A stretch of 64,000 nt of DNA, taken from contig JAFUFC010000025.1 in assembly GCA_017470095.1 (NCBI GenBank), positions 29,758 through 93,757 on the forward strand. The letters are read 5' to 3'. Under the pieces are notes generated by a model that worked only from the letters and a program-made list of their open reading frames with translations, had not been told where the DNA came from and did no database searches. This DNA is from Clostridia bacterium (GTDB lineage: Bacteria; Bacillota; Clostridia; Christensenellales; Aristaeellaceae). The translations under genes were made by a program, and so were the position numbers. Each line of letters opens with the position of its first letter. The stretch's first letter is position 1. This document shows positions 41,288 to 51,257 of the stretch, piece after piece.

Positions 41288-43594
41288 ATGAACATAAAAA
41301 AGGGTATAGCGCTTTTTCTGGCGCTGGTCCTTGCGCTGACAACCGTATGTGCCTGGGCTGAAACTATGGAAGCCTCCGACAAGGAAGCTATTGAATACGC
41401 TTTGAACCTGAAAAACAATGCTGATCAGGAGTGGACGTACAGCGTATCTGCGGATGCCTGGACGCTTTCCATCGTATCGGCGGTGATGAATCCCGTCATT
41501 GCGGAGAAGGAAGGCGTGTCGGTCTGCGTGCCCGGTGCGTATGTGACGGGCGTGGACACGGACGGTGATGGCACCGCCGATGTGACGAAAGATAACTACA
41601 GTGAATCCGTTAAAGGCAGCCTGGTGATCGATTACGACGCCACCGTCACCAGCACAAACGGCCAAATCTACACCGCTTCCACCGCTCCGGTGATCCTGAA
41701 TACTGGGGCGGCTGGTTATGGCAGCTCCACCAACACCACTGCGTCCGCCACCTATGCTGCGGAGGGCTACATCAACGTGGCCTGTGGCAACCGGGGCAAG
41801 CAGGACAGCTATACCGACGCGGATGGAAACACTGTCTATACCGGCGACGCGCCATCCTGCCTGGTCGATCAGAAAGCCGCGGCGCGGTTTGTTAAGTACA
41901 ACATCTCGCTGGGTAATCTGCCTGGCAGCACGGAGTACTGGGTATCCACCGGCGGCAGCGGCGGCGGCGCCCACGCGGCCATGTTTGCCGCCACCAGCAA
42001 CAATCCTGATTTCTATGATTACCAGATCGCCGTAGGCGCGGTGGGCGTGTACCGCAACGCGGACGGCAGCTATTCCACTACAGTCACCATTGATGGCGAG
42101 GAAATCGAATTGTCGGATGGCGCCTGGGGCTGCGTGGCTTACAGCGCCATCACCTCCCTCTACGAAGCGGATATGGCAATGGCCTTTGAATACACACTGA
42201 ACACGGACTACAGCTTTAATACCGATTTCCAGAAAGCGCTGGCGGAGGTTCTTAGCCAGGAATACATGGATTATATCAACAGTCAGAACCTGACAGTGGA
42301 AGAAGTTAAAGTGGGCTTTGACCTGGATGGCGATGGGGAGCTAAACAGCGTTGTGGCGCTGACCATCGAATACGACACGGAAAAATACGCCGATACCAAT
42401 GGCTATGGCGGCACCTACCTGGATCTGTATTTGGCGGAGTTCATTGAGAATTTGCAATGGTATGTGGACAGCCTGGATTATGCCGACGGCTGGACTTGGT
42501 TTGACGCGGATGGCATCGCGCTATCCGATGAAGCGGTGGCGGCCATGACTGCCCAGGAAAAGGCGGCAGCGTTTATTGAAGGACGCTATGCCAAATCTTC
42601 TTCCGCCGGCATGGGTATGGGCGGCCCCGGCGGCGGTCATTTCTTCGGCGGCGGCCCCGGCGGTACGCCTCCTGACGGCGGTATGGGCGGCCCCGGCGGC
42701 CCCCCGCCCGATGGCGGTATGGGCGGCGGTCCCGGCGGAAAATCTTTCAGCGGGTTCCCTGGACAATCCGATGCCTCTGATGGCGCTGAATCTGCCAGTA
42801 CCCCGGACGGGGAAATGCCCAGCGGCGAAGCCTTTGCTGACGTAAAGGAAACGGCCGGCACCGAGGGAAGCGGCGATGAAATGGAAGTGGGCACCCCGGA
42901 TGCGGGCACTACCCAATCGGCCACCAGCACCGCCAATTCCCAAAATTATGCGTCTTATGCCGAGATGCTGGCCGCTTATCAGGCGGATATCGCCGAAATC
43001 GAAGCGGGCGATGCTTATGGAAAAAATATCGTCAATCTCTACAATCCCCTGAACTACATTGGTGCAGAGGGCACAAAAAAACCTGCCTGGACACGCATTG
43101 TATGCGGTGCAACGGAAGGTGACATTGCCATGTTCAATTCCCTGAACCTGGAGATCGCCTGGCTGAATAACGGTACGGACGCCGTGATCGAATGGCAGTG
43201 GGACGGCGGTCATGTTCCCAGTGAAGTGCTGGGCAATTCCCTGGCGCTGTATGTGGATCAGATGTATGGAAAGCATGTGGCTGGCGCTGTGACAATTGAG
43301 AAGCCTGCTGCGGAAAAACAAACCACAAACGGCACCAGTGAATCAGCTTCCGGCGCGGATCTGAGCAGTTGGGTTAGTGTTGATGAAAACTGCGTCGTGG
43401 CCTTCATGCTGTCGGATGCCATGAGATATCGCACCAAGGGAGCCAGCAAAACCACGCCTGCCTTTGACGTGATTGATTACGGCCAAGAGGACTACGTGTT
43501 TGGTTCCGCCAACCAAGATGCCCGGCATTGGAGCGTGTGGGTACTCAAGGCCCTTGAGGAAAGCCAGGAAACGTTGGAAACACGCTTCAATTAA
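41288..43594 (+). CDS. Secreted tannase-like esterase with Gly/Pro-rich insert
   Basis: 768 residues. The signal peptide (1-25) ends in AWA-ET. The N-terminal half matches bacterial tannases: VACGNRGKQ..., GDAPSCLVDQKAAARFVKYN, and the serine elbow region STGGSGGGAHAAMFAATSNN with S224. The C-terminal half supplies a candidate Asp (D612, CGATEGDIAMF) and His (H642, WDGGHVPSE). Between them (about 440-552) lies a low-complexity insert rich in GGPGG and PPDGGMGG and then Ser/Thr/Glu. Tannases cleave gallate or similar esters of plant phenolics; the exact ester here is not certain. Single-gene unit with AAGGAG upstream and its own terminator. Confidence 0.82.
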   Translation: MNIKKGIALFLALVLALTTVCAWAETMEASDKEAIEYALNLKNNADQEWTYSVSADAWTLSIVSAVMNPVIAEKEGVSVCVPGAYVTGVDTDGDGTADVTKDNYSESVKGSLVIDYDATVTSTNGQIYTASTAPVILNTGAAGYGSSTNTTASATYAAEGYINVACGNRGKQDSYTDADGNTVYTGDAPSCLVDQKAAARFVKYNISLGNLPGSTEYWVSTGGSGGGAHAAMFAATSNNPDFYDYQIAVGAVGVYRNADGSYSTTVTIDGEEIELSDGAWGCVAYSAITSLYEADMAMAFEYTLNTDYSFNTDFQKALAEVLSQEYMDYINSQNLTVEEVKVGFDLDGDGELNSVVALTIEYDTEKYADTNGYGGTYLDLYLAEFIENLQWYVDSLDYADGWTWFDADGIALSDEAVAAMTAQEKAAAFIEGRYAKSSSAGMGMGGPGGGHFFGGGPGGTPPDGGMGGPGGPPPDGGMGGGPGGKSFSGFPGQSDASDGAESASTPDGEMPSGEAFADVKETAGTEGSGDEMEVGTPDAGTTQSATSTANSQNYASYAEMLAAYQADIAEIEAGDAYGKNIVNLYNPLNYIGAEGTKKPAWTRIVCGATEGDIAMFNSLNLEIAWLNNGTDAVIEWQWDGGHVPSEVLGNSLALYVDQMYGKHVAGAVTIEKPAAEKQTTNGTSESASGADLSSWVSVDENCVVAFMLSDAMRYRTKGASKTTPAFDVIDYGQEDYVFGSANQDARHWSVWVLKALEESQETLETRFN

Positions 43595-43602
43595 CAAAGC
43601 AT

Positions 43603-43630
43603 GCCCCCGGCAGTGTGATATGCCGGGGGC
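43603..43630 (+). terminator. Intrinsic terminator of the tannase-like gene
   Basis: GCCCCCGGCA (43603-43612) pairs with TGCCGGGGGC (43621-43630), loop eight bases, then GCTTTATT. The following stretch to 43887 has no gene; it contains a CTTCAGC/GCTGAAG inverted repeat (43743-43773) of unknown meaning. Confidence 0.8.
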
Positions 43631-43887
43631 GCTTTATTGCGTTGCCGGATAGCAAAATCTGTGATATGTATCCTTGACAAAATAACAGTGCTCTGTTGAA
43701 GCCCTTGAATCTATGAGCGTTTTTTAACCGGGCGGCCTTCTGCTTCAGCCAACGTTGCCCTGCTGCGCTGAAGTTCGTTTGGTTTGGCAGGGGGGAAAAT
43801 CGCGCTTCATGTCTCTTGTAATTTTATGCGTTAATTATAGTATAAAACGGGGAAAATATTTTTTCAGCAGCCTTGCTTCATCTTTGA

Positions 43888-43916
43888 TTGACTCGGTTTC
43901 CTTTTCGTGATAAACT
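43888..43916 (+). promoter_or_regulatory. Sigma-A promoter of the mannan-oligosaccharide operon
   Basis: TTGACT (43888-43893), a 17-base spacer and TAAACT (43911-43916), 40 bases before the epimerase start. No clear operator palindrome is visible around it. Confidence 0.65.
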
Positions 43917-43955
43917 CCCTGTGGATGTCACTAATGCCGAAGCGGGAGAGAAAAA

Positions 43956-45128
43956 ATGACACGGTTGAAAACAGAAATCCGGGCAGAGCTGACTGAGCGG
44001 ATCATCCCCTTCTGGAAGGGCCTGCGGGATGATGAAAACGGCGGTTATATCGGTCTGGTAGATTATGAACTGAATCGCCATCCGGAGGCGGATAAGGGCT
44101 GCATTTTGAACAGCCGTATCCTCTGGTTTTTTTCGGAAGCGTATTTGTTTTTGAAGGATGAAAGCTTGAAAGCGGAGGCGGATCACGCCTTTAGCATGCT
44201 GCGACGCATGACCGATGAGCAAAACGGCGGCGTTTATTGGGCGCTGCATGCTGATGGCACCGTGGCGGACAGCACCAAGCACACTTACAATCAGGCCTTT
44301 GCCATTTACGCCCTATCCGCCTATTACCGGGCTACGGGGCGCGAAGAAGCCATCGAAAGGGCCCGGGTTCTATTCGATATCATCGAAACCAAATGCCGGG
44401 ACGCGGGCGGTTACCTGGAGGCATTCACGGCCGACTGGCAGCCCGAAAGCAATGAAAAGCTCAGTGAAAACGGGGTCATGGCCACCCGCACCATGAACAC
44501 CCTGCTCCATGTGCTGGAGGGTTATACAGGCCTTTACGAAGCCTGGCCGGACCAGGGGGTGCGGGCGCGGCTGTACGAAATCTTCCACATTTGGGAGAAA
44601 CATATGTATAACCCGGCCAAGCGGCGGCAGGAGGTGTTTTTCGATCACGAATTTCAAACGCTCATCAACCTGCACTCCTTTGGCCACGATATTGAAACTT
44701 CCTGGCTGGCGGACCGGACCCTCGAATGGTTAGGAGATGATGCGCTGACCCGGCGCATCCGGCCGCTTCTGCTTTCCATGGCCGACCACACTTATTATGC
44801 GGCCTTTACCGATCATGGCTTTGCCAATGAAAGCGAAAAGGGAGTGATCAATCAAAAGCGTATCTGGTGGGTGCAGGCGGAAGCACTGCTGGGCTTTTTG
44901 AACGCCTTTGAGAAGACGGGGGAAGCCCGGTATCGGGAGGCGGTGATCGCCCAGTGGGCTTATATTCGGGACAAGGTGGTCGATCACCGGGCAGGCTCGG
45001 AATGGTATTGGTATGTGAACGAGGACGGCGCTCCGGGCAGCGATCAGCCGATTGTGGAGCCTTGGAAATGTCCTTATCATAACGGGCGCATGTGCATGGA
45101 ATTTTTGAAAAGGAACCCTGAAATTTGA
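43956..45128 (+). CDS. Cellobiose/mannobiose 2-epimerase (AGE family)
   Basis: 390 residues, (alpha/alpha)6-barrel epimerase. It converts the reducing-end glucose or mannose of beta-1,4-disaccharides, here probably mannobiose to mannosyl-glucose. Seen: NEDGGYIG-like DDENGGYIG near 30, LNSRILWFFSEAY, HTYNQAFAIYAL, and the late INQKRIWWVQAEAL and EWYWYVNEDG with the usual His/Glu residues. First gene of an operon whose GH130 enzyme would use the epimerised product. GGGAG precedes the ATG. Confidence 0.88.
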   Translation: MTRLKTEIRAELTERIIPFWKGLRDDENGGYIGLVDYELNRHPEADKGCILNSRILWFFSEAYLFLKDESLKAEADHAFSMLRRMTDEQNGGVYWALHADGTVADSTKHTYNQAFAIYALSAYYRATGREEAIERARVLFDIIETKCRDAGGYLEAFTADWQPESNEKLSENGVMATRTMNTLLHVLEGYTGLYEAWPDQGVRARLYEIFHIWEKHMYNPAKRRQEVFFDHEFQTLINLHSFGHDIETSWLADRTLEWLGDDALTRRIRPLLLSMADHTYYAAFTDHGFANESEKGVINQKRIWWVQAEALLGFLNAFEKTGEARYREAVIAQWAYIRDKVVDHRAGSEWYWYVNEDGAPGSDQPIVEPWKCPYHNGRMCMEFLKRNPEI

Positions 45129-45143
45129 GGGAGGAATACAAGC

Positions 45144-47318
45144 ATGGCGGAAATTGTGCGGGAAGGGAACCTGTTTCACCTGCGGAATGAACAGATCAGC
45201 TATATTCTTTGCGTGATGCCGGAAAATGTGCTGGCTCATGTGTATTTTGGCCGGCGGTTGAGCCGGCTGAACCCGGATCCGGTGCTGCGCCACGCGGGGA
45301 GCGGGGATACCTATTATTTCACTACCCAGGAATGCGGTTTGGATCGGCTGCCTCAGGAATATCCTTCCTTCGGCTTGGGCGACCAGCGGGAAGGCGCTTT
45401 GAGGGTCGAGAACGCCGATGGCAGCAGCGCTGTTGATTTGCGGTTTGTATCCGCTGTGATCGAAGAAGGAAAGCCTGGGCTGGAAGGCCTGCCGGCCACC
45501 TTGGGTAGCGGGGCGCAAACCTTGCTGATCACCCTAAAGGACCGGCAGACCAACTTGCAGGTGGAATTGCTTTATACGGTGTTTGACGATTGTGCCGCCA
45601 TTGCCCGCAGCGCCAAGATCATCAATGCCGGCCTGGCGGATGTAAAAATCACCGGGGCCATGAGCTTGAGCGTCGATTTGCCCGACAGCCGGTGGGATTT
45701 GATTACCCTGAACGGCGCCTGGGCCAGGGAGCGGAATGTGTATCGCCGTCCCCTGATGCCGGGGTTCCAGGGCACGGCCACCCAGTGCGGGGCCAGCAGT
45801 CTGCAACAGTCTCCCTTCCTGGCCCTCGCCCGGCCTGAAACCACCGAAGCCCAGGGCGAAGCCATCGGCGCAGCGCTGGTGTATAGCGGCAATTTTAAGG
45901 CTCAGGCGGCGGTGTACCAAAATGATGCGGCGCGGCTGACGCTGGGTATCAATGATACGGATTTTGCCTGGCTGCTGCCCTCGGGCGAAGCCTTCCAGAC
46001 GCCGGAAGCGGTGCTGGTCTATTCCCGGGAAGGCTTGGGCGGCATGAGCCGACATTTCCACCGGCTGTGGGAAAATCATCTGCTGCCCCGGAAATGGGTG
46101 CATGCCCACCGGCCCGTGCTGCTCAACAGCTGGGAAGCGGCGTATTTTGATTTTGACGAAGAAAAGCTTGTTTCAATTGCCCAATCCGCCGCCAACGCGG
46201 GAGTGGAATTATTTGTGATGGACGATGGGTGGTTCGGCCATCGGGACGACGACACCACCTCCCTGGGCGATTGGCAGGTGGATAAGAAAAAGTTGCCCGG
46301 GGGCCTGGGCCGCCTGTCGGACCGGGTGCGGGCGCTGGGTTTGCAGTTTGGCATCTGGATGGAGCCGGAAATGGTGTCGCCGGACAGTGACCTGTACCGG
46401 GCGCATCCTGATTGGGCCATCCATATTCCGGGCCGCACGCCCATCACCGGCCGTCATCAATTGACGCTGGATTTGAGCCGCAAGGACGTGCAGGACTTTG
46501 TGTTCCGCTCTGTGGCCGACACGCTGAAGGCCAGCAAGGCCGCTTACCTCAAATGGGATATGAACCGGAATTTTTCCAATATTGGTTCTGCCGCCTTGCC
46601 GCCGGAGCAGCAAAAAGAGCTGCCCCATCGGTACATCCTGGGCCTGTATGCCGTGATGGAAAAGCTGGTGAAAGCTTTCCCGGATGTGCTGTTTGAAGGC
46701 TGCGCTTCCGGCGGTGGCCGGTTTGACCCCGGCATGCTGTATTATGTGCCCCAGTTCTGGTGCTCGGATAACACGGACGCTTTGTGCCGCTGCCGGATTC
46801 AGTATGGCACCAGTTTGTTCCTGCCGGCCAGCACCATGGGCAGTCACCTGAGCGCCGTGCCCAACCATCAAACGGGGCGGATTGCCCCCATCGAAACCCG
46901 CTTTGCCGTGGCCCTGGGCGGCTGCTTTGGTTATGAACTGGATCCGCGCAAACTGACGGAGGAGGAGCAGGCTGCCTTGCAGGGCCAGGTGAAATTTGCG
47001 CAGGAGACGGAAAGCACTCGGCTTCATGGGCATCAGTATCGTTTGCTTTCGCCCTTTGCAGGCAATGAAACGGCCTGGATCACCGTGTCGAAGGATCAGA
47101 AAGAAGCGGTGTTTACCTACGTGAAGGCCCAGGCAGAGGCCAACACGGCCCCGGCACTGGTAAAATTGCAGGGCTTAAATCCGGAGAACCGGTACCGGAT
47201 CATGGAAACGAATGAAGTATACAGTGGCGATGAACTGATGTACAGCGGCTTGCTGTGCAAGGCCGGTATGGGAGATACGGCGTCTCTTTTGTACACATTG
47301 AAGGCGGTGGAAGCGTAA
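45144..47318 (+). CDS. Alpha-galactosidase, GH36
   Basis: 724 residues, cytoplasmic, about the usual length for tetrameric GH36 enzymes. N-terminal beta-supersandwich (about 1-320), (beta/alpha)8 barrel and C-terminal sheet. Nucleophile D472 (LKWDMNRN), acid/base D542 (CSDNTDA), and FVMDDGWFG and CASGGGRFDPGML in the active site. It removes alpha-1,6-galactose side groups from galactomannan or galactoglucomannan oligosaccharides; galT downstream would handle the galactose. Its stop overlaps the next start (TAATG). Confidence 0.94.
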   Translation: MAEIVREGNLFHLRNEQISYILCVMPENVLAHVYFGRRLSRLNPDPVLRHAGSGDTYYFTTQECGLDRLPQEYPSFGLGDQREGALRVENADGSSAVDLRFVSAVIEEGKPGLEGLPATLGSGAQTLLITLKDRQTNLQVELLYTVFDDCAAIARSAKIINAGLADVKITGAMSLSVDLPDSRWDLITLNGAWARERNVYRRPLMPGFQGTATQCGASSLQQSPFLALARPETTEAQGEAIGAALVYSGNFKAQAAVYQNDAARLTLGINDTDFAWLLPSGEAFQTPEAVLVYSREGLGGMSRHFHRLWENHLLPRKWVHAHRPVLLNSWEAAYFDFDEEKLVSIAQSAANAGVELFVMDDGWFGHRDDDTTSLGDWQVDKKKLPGGLGRLSDRVRALGLQFGIWMEPEMVSPDSDLYRAHPDWAIHIPGRTPITGRHQLTLDLSRKDVQDFVFRSVADTLKASKAAYLKWDMNRNFSNIGSAALPPEQQKELPHRYILGLYAVMEKLVKAFPDVLFEGCASGGGRFDPGMLYYVPQFWCSDNTDALCRCRIQYGTSLFLPASTMGSHLSAVPNHQTGRIAPIETRFAVALGGCFGYELDPRKLTEEEQAALQGQVKFAQETESTRLHGHQYRLLSPFAGNETAWITVSKDQKEAVFTYVKAQAEANTAPALVKLQGLNPENRYRIMETNEVYSGDELMYSGLLCKAGMGDTASLLYTLKAVEA

Positions 47319-48355
47319 TGGAGATGAACCGGTACAGTCCTTTCGATACCCGTTTTCTGCGGGTGGGACGCTATAATAAACAAGCGGATGTATACGGCCT
47401 GTGGTGGTCCGGCAGCGGCCTGGTGATGAAGCTTGGCTGCGCTCAATTAGAAGTGGAAGCGGAATCCACCGCCCGGGATCACACTTCCTGGCTGGGCGTG
47501 CTGCTCGACGGCGCGCCGGTGGCTCGGCTCCCGCTTCGGAAGGGCCGTCATCGCTATATGCTGCTGTCCGGCATGGACGAAACGGTGACTCACGAGATTA
47601 CCGTCCTGCGGGATACGCAGCCAAGCTATGATGAGGATGGACCGGTGCTCCTGCACGCCGTGTACACTGACGGCGTTCTGGAAGCGGCCGAAAACCGCCC
47701 GCTGATGATCGAATTCCTGGGCGACAGCCTGACCGTGGGGGAGGGCACCCTGGGCCCTGTTTCCGCCCAGGAATGGCGGATGCCGCTGATTTCCCACATG
47801 CCCGCGTTCCCTACGCTGGTGTCAGAAAAGCTGCACGCCGAAAAACGGGTGATCGCGCTGGGCGGCTGGGGCGTATACAAGAGCTGGGATTGCAACCATG
47901 ATAGCCGCATCGGTAGGATTTACGAAGAATTGTGCGGCATTACCCCTGGCGGTGACGGGCCTTATGATTTTCAGGAACGTCCAGCCGACGCGGTGGTGAT
48001 CAACCTGGGCACCAACGACGGCAGCGCGTTCAGCAAAGCCGATCCAGCCGAAATGAAAACGGAAGAAGCCAATCTGATACAGGATGTGAAAATCCTGCTT
48101 GCCATGGTGCGCAAGCATCAAAAAAAAGCCCACATTTTCTGGGCCTACGGCTTGTGCGGCGTACAGATGACGGATGTGCTGCAAAAGGCCGTGCAGGCCT
48201 ACCGGGAAGAAACGGACGATCAAAACGTATCCTTTCTGCCCCTGCCGGACGCCAATGGGGACGTGGGCAGCCGCTCCCATCCCAGCCGGGCCGCCCATGA
48301 AAAGGCGGCGGCAGTGATTGTGAACGCCATTCGGGGCATGATGGATGAGGAGTGA
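47318..48355 (+). CDS. SGNH acetylesterase, CE2-like
   Basis: 345 residues. An N-terminal jelly-roll-like domain (about 1-115) is followed by an SGNH hydrolase domain: IEFLGDSLTVGEG with S137, the GTNDGS block, and a late SHPS with H321. This two-domain plan is that of CE2 acetylesterases, which in mannan loci of gut Firmicutes remove 3-O and 4-O or 6-O acetyl groups. No signal peptide, so it acts on imported oligosaccharides. The start at 47318 is coupled to the GH36 stop. Confidence 0.82.
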   Translation: MEMNRYSPFDTRFLRVGRYNKQADVYGLWWSGSGLVMKLGCAQLEVEAESTARDHTSWLGVLLDGAPVARLPLRKGRHRYMLLSGMDETVTHEITVLRDTQPSYDEDGPVLLHAVYTDGVLEAAENRPLMIEFLGDSLTVGEGTLGPVSAQEWRMPLISHMPAFPTLVSEKLHAEKRVIALGGWGVYKSWDCNHDSRIGRIYEELCGITPGGDGPYDFQERPADAVVINLGTNDGSAFSKADPAEMKTEEANLIQDVKILLAMVRKHQKKAHIFWAYGLCGVQMTDVLQKAVQAYREETDDQNVSFLPLPDANGDVGSRSHPSRAAHEKAAAVIVNAIRGMMDEE

Positions 48356-48361
48356 GAAGCG

Positions 48362-49534
48362 ATGATGCAAAAAACGTATCCGCAATTGACGGCGGAGTAT
48401 GACATGCTAATTCAACGGAAAAACGTGCCCGACCTGCGCCATTACAACGGCATTTACCAGCGCTGGCAGCATCCCGTTCTGACCCGGGATCACATTCCGC
48501 CCTTCTGGATGTATGACCCTAATCCGAAAACGAACCCCTATATGATGCAGCGGCTGGGGGTCAATGCGGTATTCAACAGCGGAGCCATCCTGCTGGACGG
48601 AAAATTCACCCTGGTGGCCCGGGTGGAGGGCAGTGACCGCAAAAGCTTTTTTGCCGTGGCCCAATCGGATAACGGGGTGGACGGCTTCCGGTTCTGGGAT
48701 GAGCCGGTGCTGCTGCCTGATACCTGCCCGGAGGAAACCAACGTGTACGACATGCGCCTGACCCGGCATGAGGATGGCTGGATTTACGGCGTGTTCTGCT
48801 CGGAGAGCAAGGATACCACCGTCAACGATCTGTCCGCCGCCGTGGCGGCTGCGGGCATCGTGCGCACCAAGGATTTGAAAACCTGGGAGCGGCTGCCCAA
48901 CCTGATCACCCTGCGCTCTCCCCAGCAGCGCAATGTGGTGCTTCATCCTGAATTTGTGGATGGAAAATACGCCTTCTACACCCGGCCGATGGACGATTTC
49001 ATCGAAACAGGCTCGGGCGGCGGCATTGGCTTTGGCCTGTGCGATGATATCACCCACGCCGTGATCGACGAAGAAAAGATGACCTCGATCCGCAAATACC
49101 ACACCATCACCGAAAGCAAGAACGGCGCGGGCGCGGTGCCTATCAAGACCGACCGAGGCTGGATTCATATTGCCCATGGCGTGCGAAACACCGCGGCGGG
49201 ATTGCGCTACGTGATCTACTGCTTTGCTACGGCGCTGGATGATCCGTCCCGCGTGATCGCGGAACCCGGAGGATTCCTGATCGGGCCTTTGGGCGATGAG
49301 CGGGTGGGCGATGTGAGCAACGTGGCTTTCACCAACGGGGCCATCGCCACTCCGGACGGGCAGGTGTATATCTATTATGCCTCCAGCGATACTCGGCTTC
49401 ATGTAGCCACCACCACCATGGACCGGCTGACGGATTATGTGTTCAACACTCCCGCTGATCCGGGCCGCAGTGTGGATTGCGTGAAGCAGCGGATTGGGTT
49501 CATCCGGGACAATCTGGCTTATTTGAAGAAGTAA
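48362..49534 (+). CDS. 4-O-beta-D-mannosyl-D-glucose phosphorylase, GH130_1
   Basis: 390 residues, five-bladed beta-propeller. It cleaves mannosyl-glucose with phosphate to mannose 1-phosphate and glucose. [21 protein letters not shown] and [19 protein letters not shown] are near-diagnostic of the GH130_1 group; D130 matches the catalytic Asp131 of the Bacteroides fragilis enzyme. It lies six bases after the esterase gene. Together with the 2-epimerase it makes the known route from mannobiose to central metabolism. Confidence 0.92.
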   Translation: MMQKTYPQLTAEYDMLIQRKNVPDLRHYNGIYQRWQHPVLTRDHIPPFWMYDPNPKTNPYMMQRLGVNAVFNSGAILLDGKFTLVARVEGSDRKSFFAVAQSDNGVDGFRFWDEPVLLPDTCPEETNVYDMRLTRHEDGWIYGVFCSESKDTTVNDLSAAVAAAGIVRTKDLKTWERLPNLITLRSPQQRNVVLHPEFVDGKYAFYTRPMDDFIETGSGGGIGFGLCDDITHAVIDEEKMTSIRKYHTITESKNGAGAVPIKTDRGWIHIAHGVRNTAAGLRYVIYCFATALDDPSRVIAEPGGFLIGPLGDERVGDVSNVAFTNGAIATPDGQVYIYYASSDTRLHVATTTMDRLTDYVFNTPADPGRSVDCVKQRIGFIRDNLAYLKK

Positions 49535-49555
49535 CAAAAGGAGAAATTTTGCGCC

Positions 49556-51229
49556 ATGAACGTCGAACAAAAATATCAGCAGTGGGTGGAAAACGCCGAT
49601 GCCTCCTTGCAGCCGGAATTGCAAAAGATGGACGACGCAGCCAAGGAAGACGCTTTTTACCAGGATCTGGCCTTTGGCACAGGGGGCCTTCGCGGCGTAA
49701 TCGGCGCAGGCACCAACCGCATGAATATCCATACCGTGGCCAAGGCAAGCCAAGGCCTTGCTGACTATGTGATCAAGCATTTCTCCCAGGAAGACCGACG
49801 CATCGCCGTCAGCTACGATTCGCGCATTTTGAGCGCCGAATTTGCCAGGGCCGCATCCGGCGTGTTTGCCATGAACGGTATTCAGGCGTTTATTTATCCC
49901 CAATTGATGCCCACGCCCTGCCTGTCCTTTGCCGTGCGGGCACTGGGGTGCGCCGCGGGCATCATGGTGACGGCCTCCCATAACCCGGCCAAGTATAACG
50001 GCTACAAAGTTTATGGCCCTGACGGTTGCCAGATCACCACCGAAGCGGCGGAAGATATTTTGGCAGAAATTGAAAAACTGGATGTGTTTGCCGATCCTAA
50101 AACCATGGCCTTTGAAGCGGGCATGAAAAAGGGCCTGATCCAATATATCCCCGATTCGGTGTACACCGATTTTGTGGAGCAGGTGAAAAAAGAAAGCCTG
50201 CTGGGGGATGAACCAATCGATAAGAACGTGGCCATCGTGTATTCGCCGCTGAACGGTACCGGCCTAAAACCCGTGCTGCGCACACTGAAGGAAAGCGGGT
50301 ATACCAACGTGACCGTGGTGAAGGAACAGGAGCAGCCCGACGGCCATTTTCCTACCTGCCCCTATCCCAATCCCGAAATTCGGGAAGCTATGCGGTTGGG
50401 ATTGGCATACGCAGAAAAGCTGCATGCCGAACTGCTCTTGGCCACCGACCCGGACTGTGATCGCTGCGGCATTGCTGTGCGGAACGCAGCAGGCGAATAT
50501 CAATTGCTCAGTGGCAATGAAACGGGCATGCTGCTGCTGGATTATATCTGCAAGCGGCGTATTGCCCTGGGAAAGATGCCCCGGCGGCCCCTTGCAGTCA
50601 AGACCATTGTGACTACCGATATGGCGGAAAAAATTGCTGCCCATTACGGGGTAGAAATGGTGAACGTGCTGACCGGGTTTAAATTCATTGGCGAAACCAT
50701 CGGCCGCCTGGAGGAACAGGGCGAAAAGGAACGGTATATCTTCGGTTTTGAGGAAAGCTACGGCTATTTGTCCGGTACCTATGTGCGGGACAAGGACGCG
50801 GTGGACGCCGCTTTCCTGATCTGCGAAATGTTCGCTTGGTATAAGCACCAGGGCGTAACCCTGCTCCAGCAATTGACCAGCCTATACAAGCAGTACGGCT
50901 ATTGCCTGAACACATTGCATAGTTATGAATTCGAGGGCGCAGCGGGATTTGAAAAGATGCAGGGGATCATGGCTGCCTTCCGGGGGGATTTTAAGGAACT
51001 GGGGGGCCGGGCCATCGAAAGCATGAAGGATTACGCCCCCGGTATCGAAGGACTTCCCAAGTCCAACGTGTTGAAGTTTTATCTGTCCGGCGGCGCGTCT
51101 GCTGTGGTGCGGCCCAGCGGAACGGAGCCCAAATTGAAGGTGTATCTATCTCTCTCCGCTGTGGATGAAGCGGAAGCCCGGGAGCAGGAAAAGGCGCTTT
51201 CGGACGCGTTTCAGGGCTTCATGAAGTGA
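49556..51229 (+). CDS. pgcA: Phosphoglucomutase/phosphomannomutase
   Basis: 557 residues, alpha-D-phosphohexomutase family, four domains. Phospho-serine loop TASHNP with S141, metal loop DPDCDR, sugar loop GFEESYGY and phosphate loop RPSGTEPK are all present. It turns mannose 1-phosphate (from GH130) or glucose 1-phosphate (from GalT and GH13_18) into the 6-phosphates. It follows the GH130 gene by 21 bases in the same operon. Confidence 0.93.
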   Translation: MNVEQKYQQWVENADASLQPELQKMDDAAKEDAFYQDLAFGTGGLRGVIGAGTNRMNIHTVAKASQGLADYVIKHFSQEDRRIAVSYDSRILSAEFARAASGVFAMNGIQAFIYPQLMPTPCLSFAVRALGCAAGIMVTASHNPAKYNGYKVYGPDGCQITTEAAEDILAEIEKLDVFADPKTMAFEAGMKKGLIQYIPDSVYTDFVEQVKKESLLGDEPIDKNVAIVYSPLNGTGLKPVLRTLKESGYTNVTVVKEQEQPDGHFPTCPYPNPEIREAMRLGLAYAEKLHAELLLATDPDCDRCGIAVRNAAGEYQLLSGNETGMLLLDYICKRRIALGKMPRRPLAVKTIVTTDMAEKIAAHYGVEMVNVLTGFKFIGETIGRLEEQGEKERYIFGFEESYGYLSGTYVRDKDAVDAAFLICEMFAWYKHQGVTLLQQLTSLYKQYGYCLNTLHSYEFEGAAGFEKMQGIMAAFRGDFKELGGRAIESMKDYAPGIEGLPKSNVLKFYLSGGASAVVRPSGTEPKLKVYLSLSAVDEAEAREQEKALSDAFQGFMK

Positions 51230-51257
51230 TCACTTGAACGAAAGAAGGAACAAGCCT

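Noticed and set aside
42576-42936. Separate small ORFs in the Gly/Pro-rich part of the tannase-like gene, both strands
   Set aside because: They are frame-shifted or antisense readings of the GC-rich repeat region; the main frame is continuous from signal peptide to the candidate Asp and His.
43631-43887. Possible regulatory RNA or riboswitch in the gap before the epimerase
   Set aside because: Only one short inverted repeat is visible; no known riboswitch core could be recognised.
48407-50143. Minus-strand ORF of 578 residues opposite the GH130 and phosphomutase genes
   Set aside because: It spans two clearly coding genes and their junction; composition and lack of motifs mark it as a shadow.
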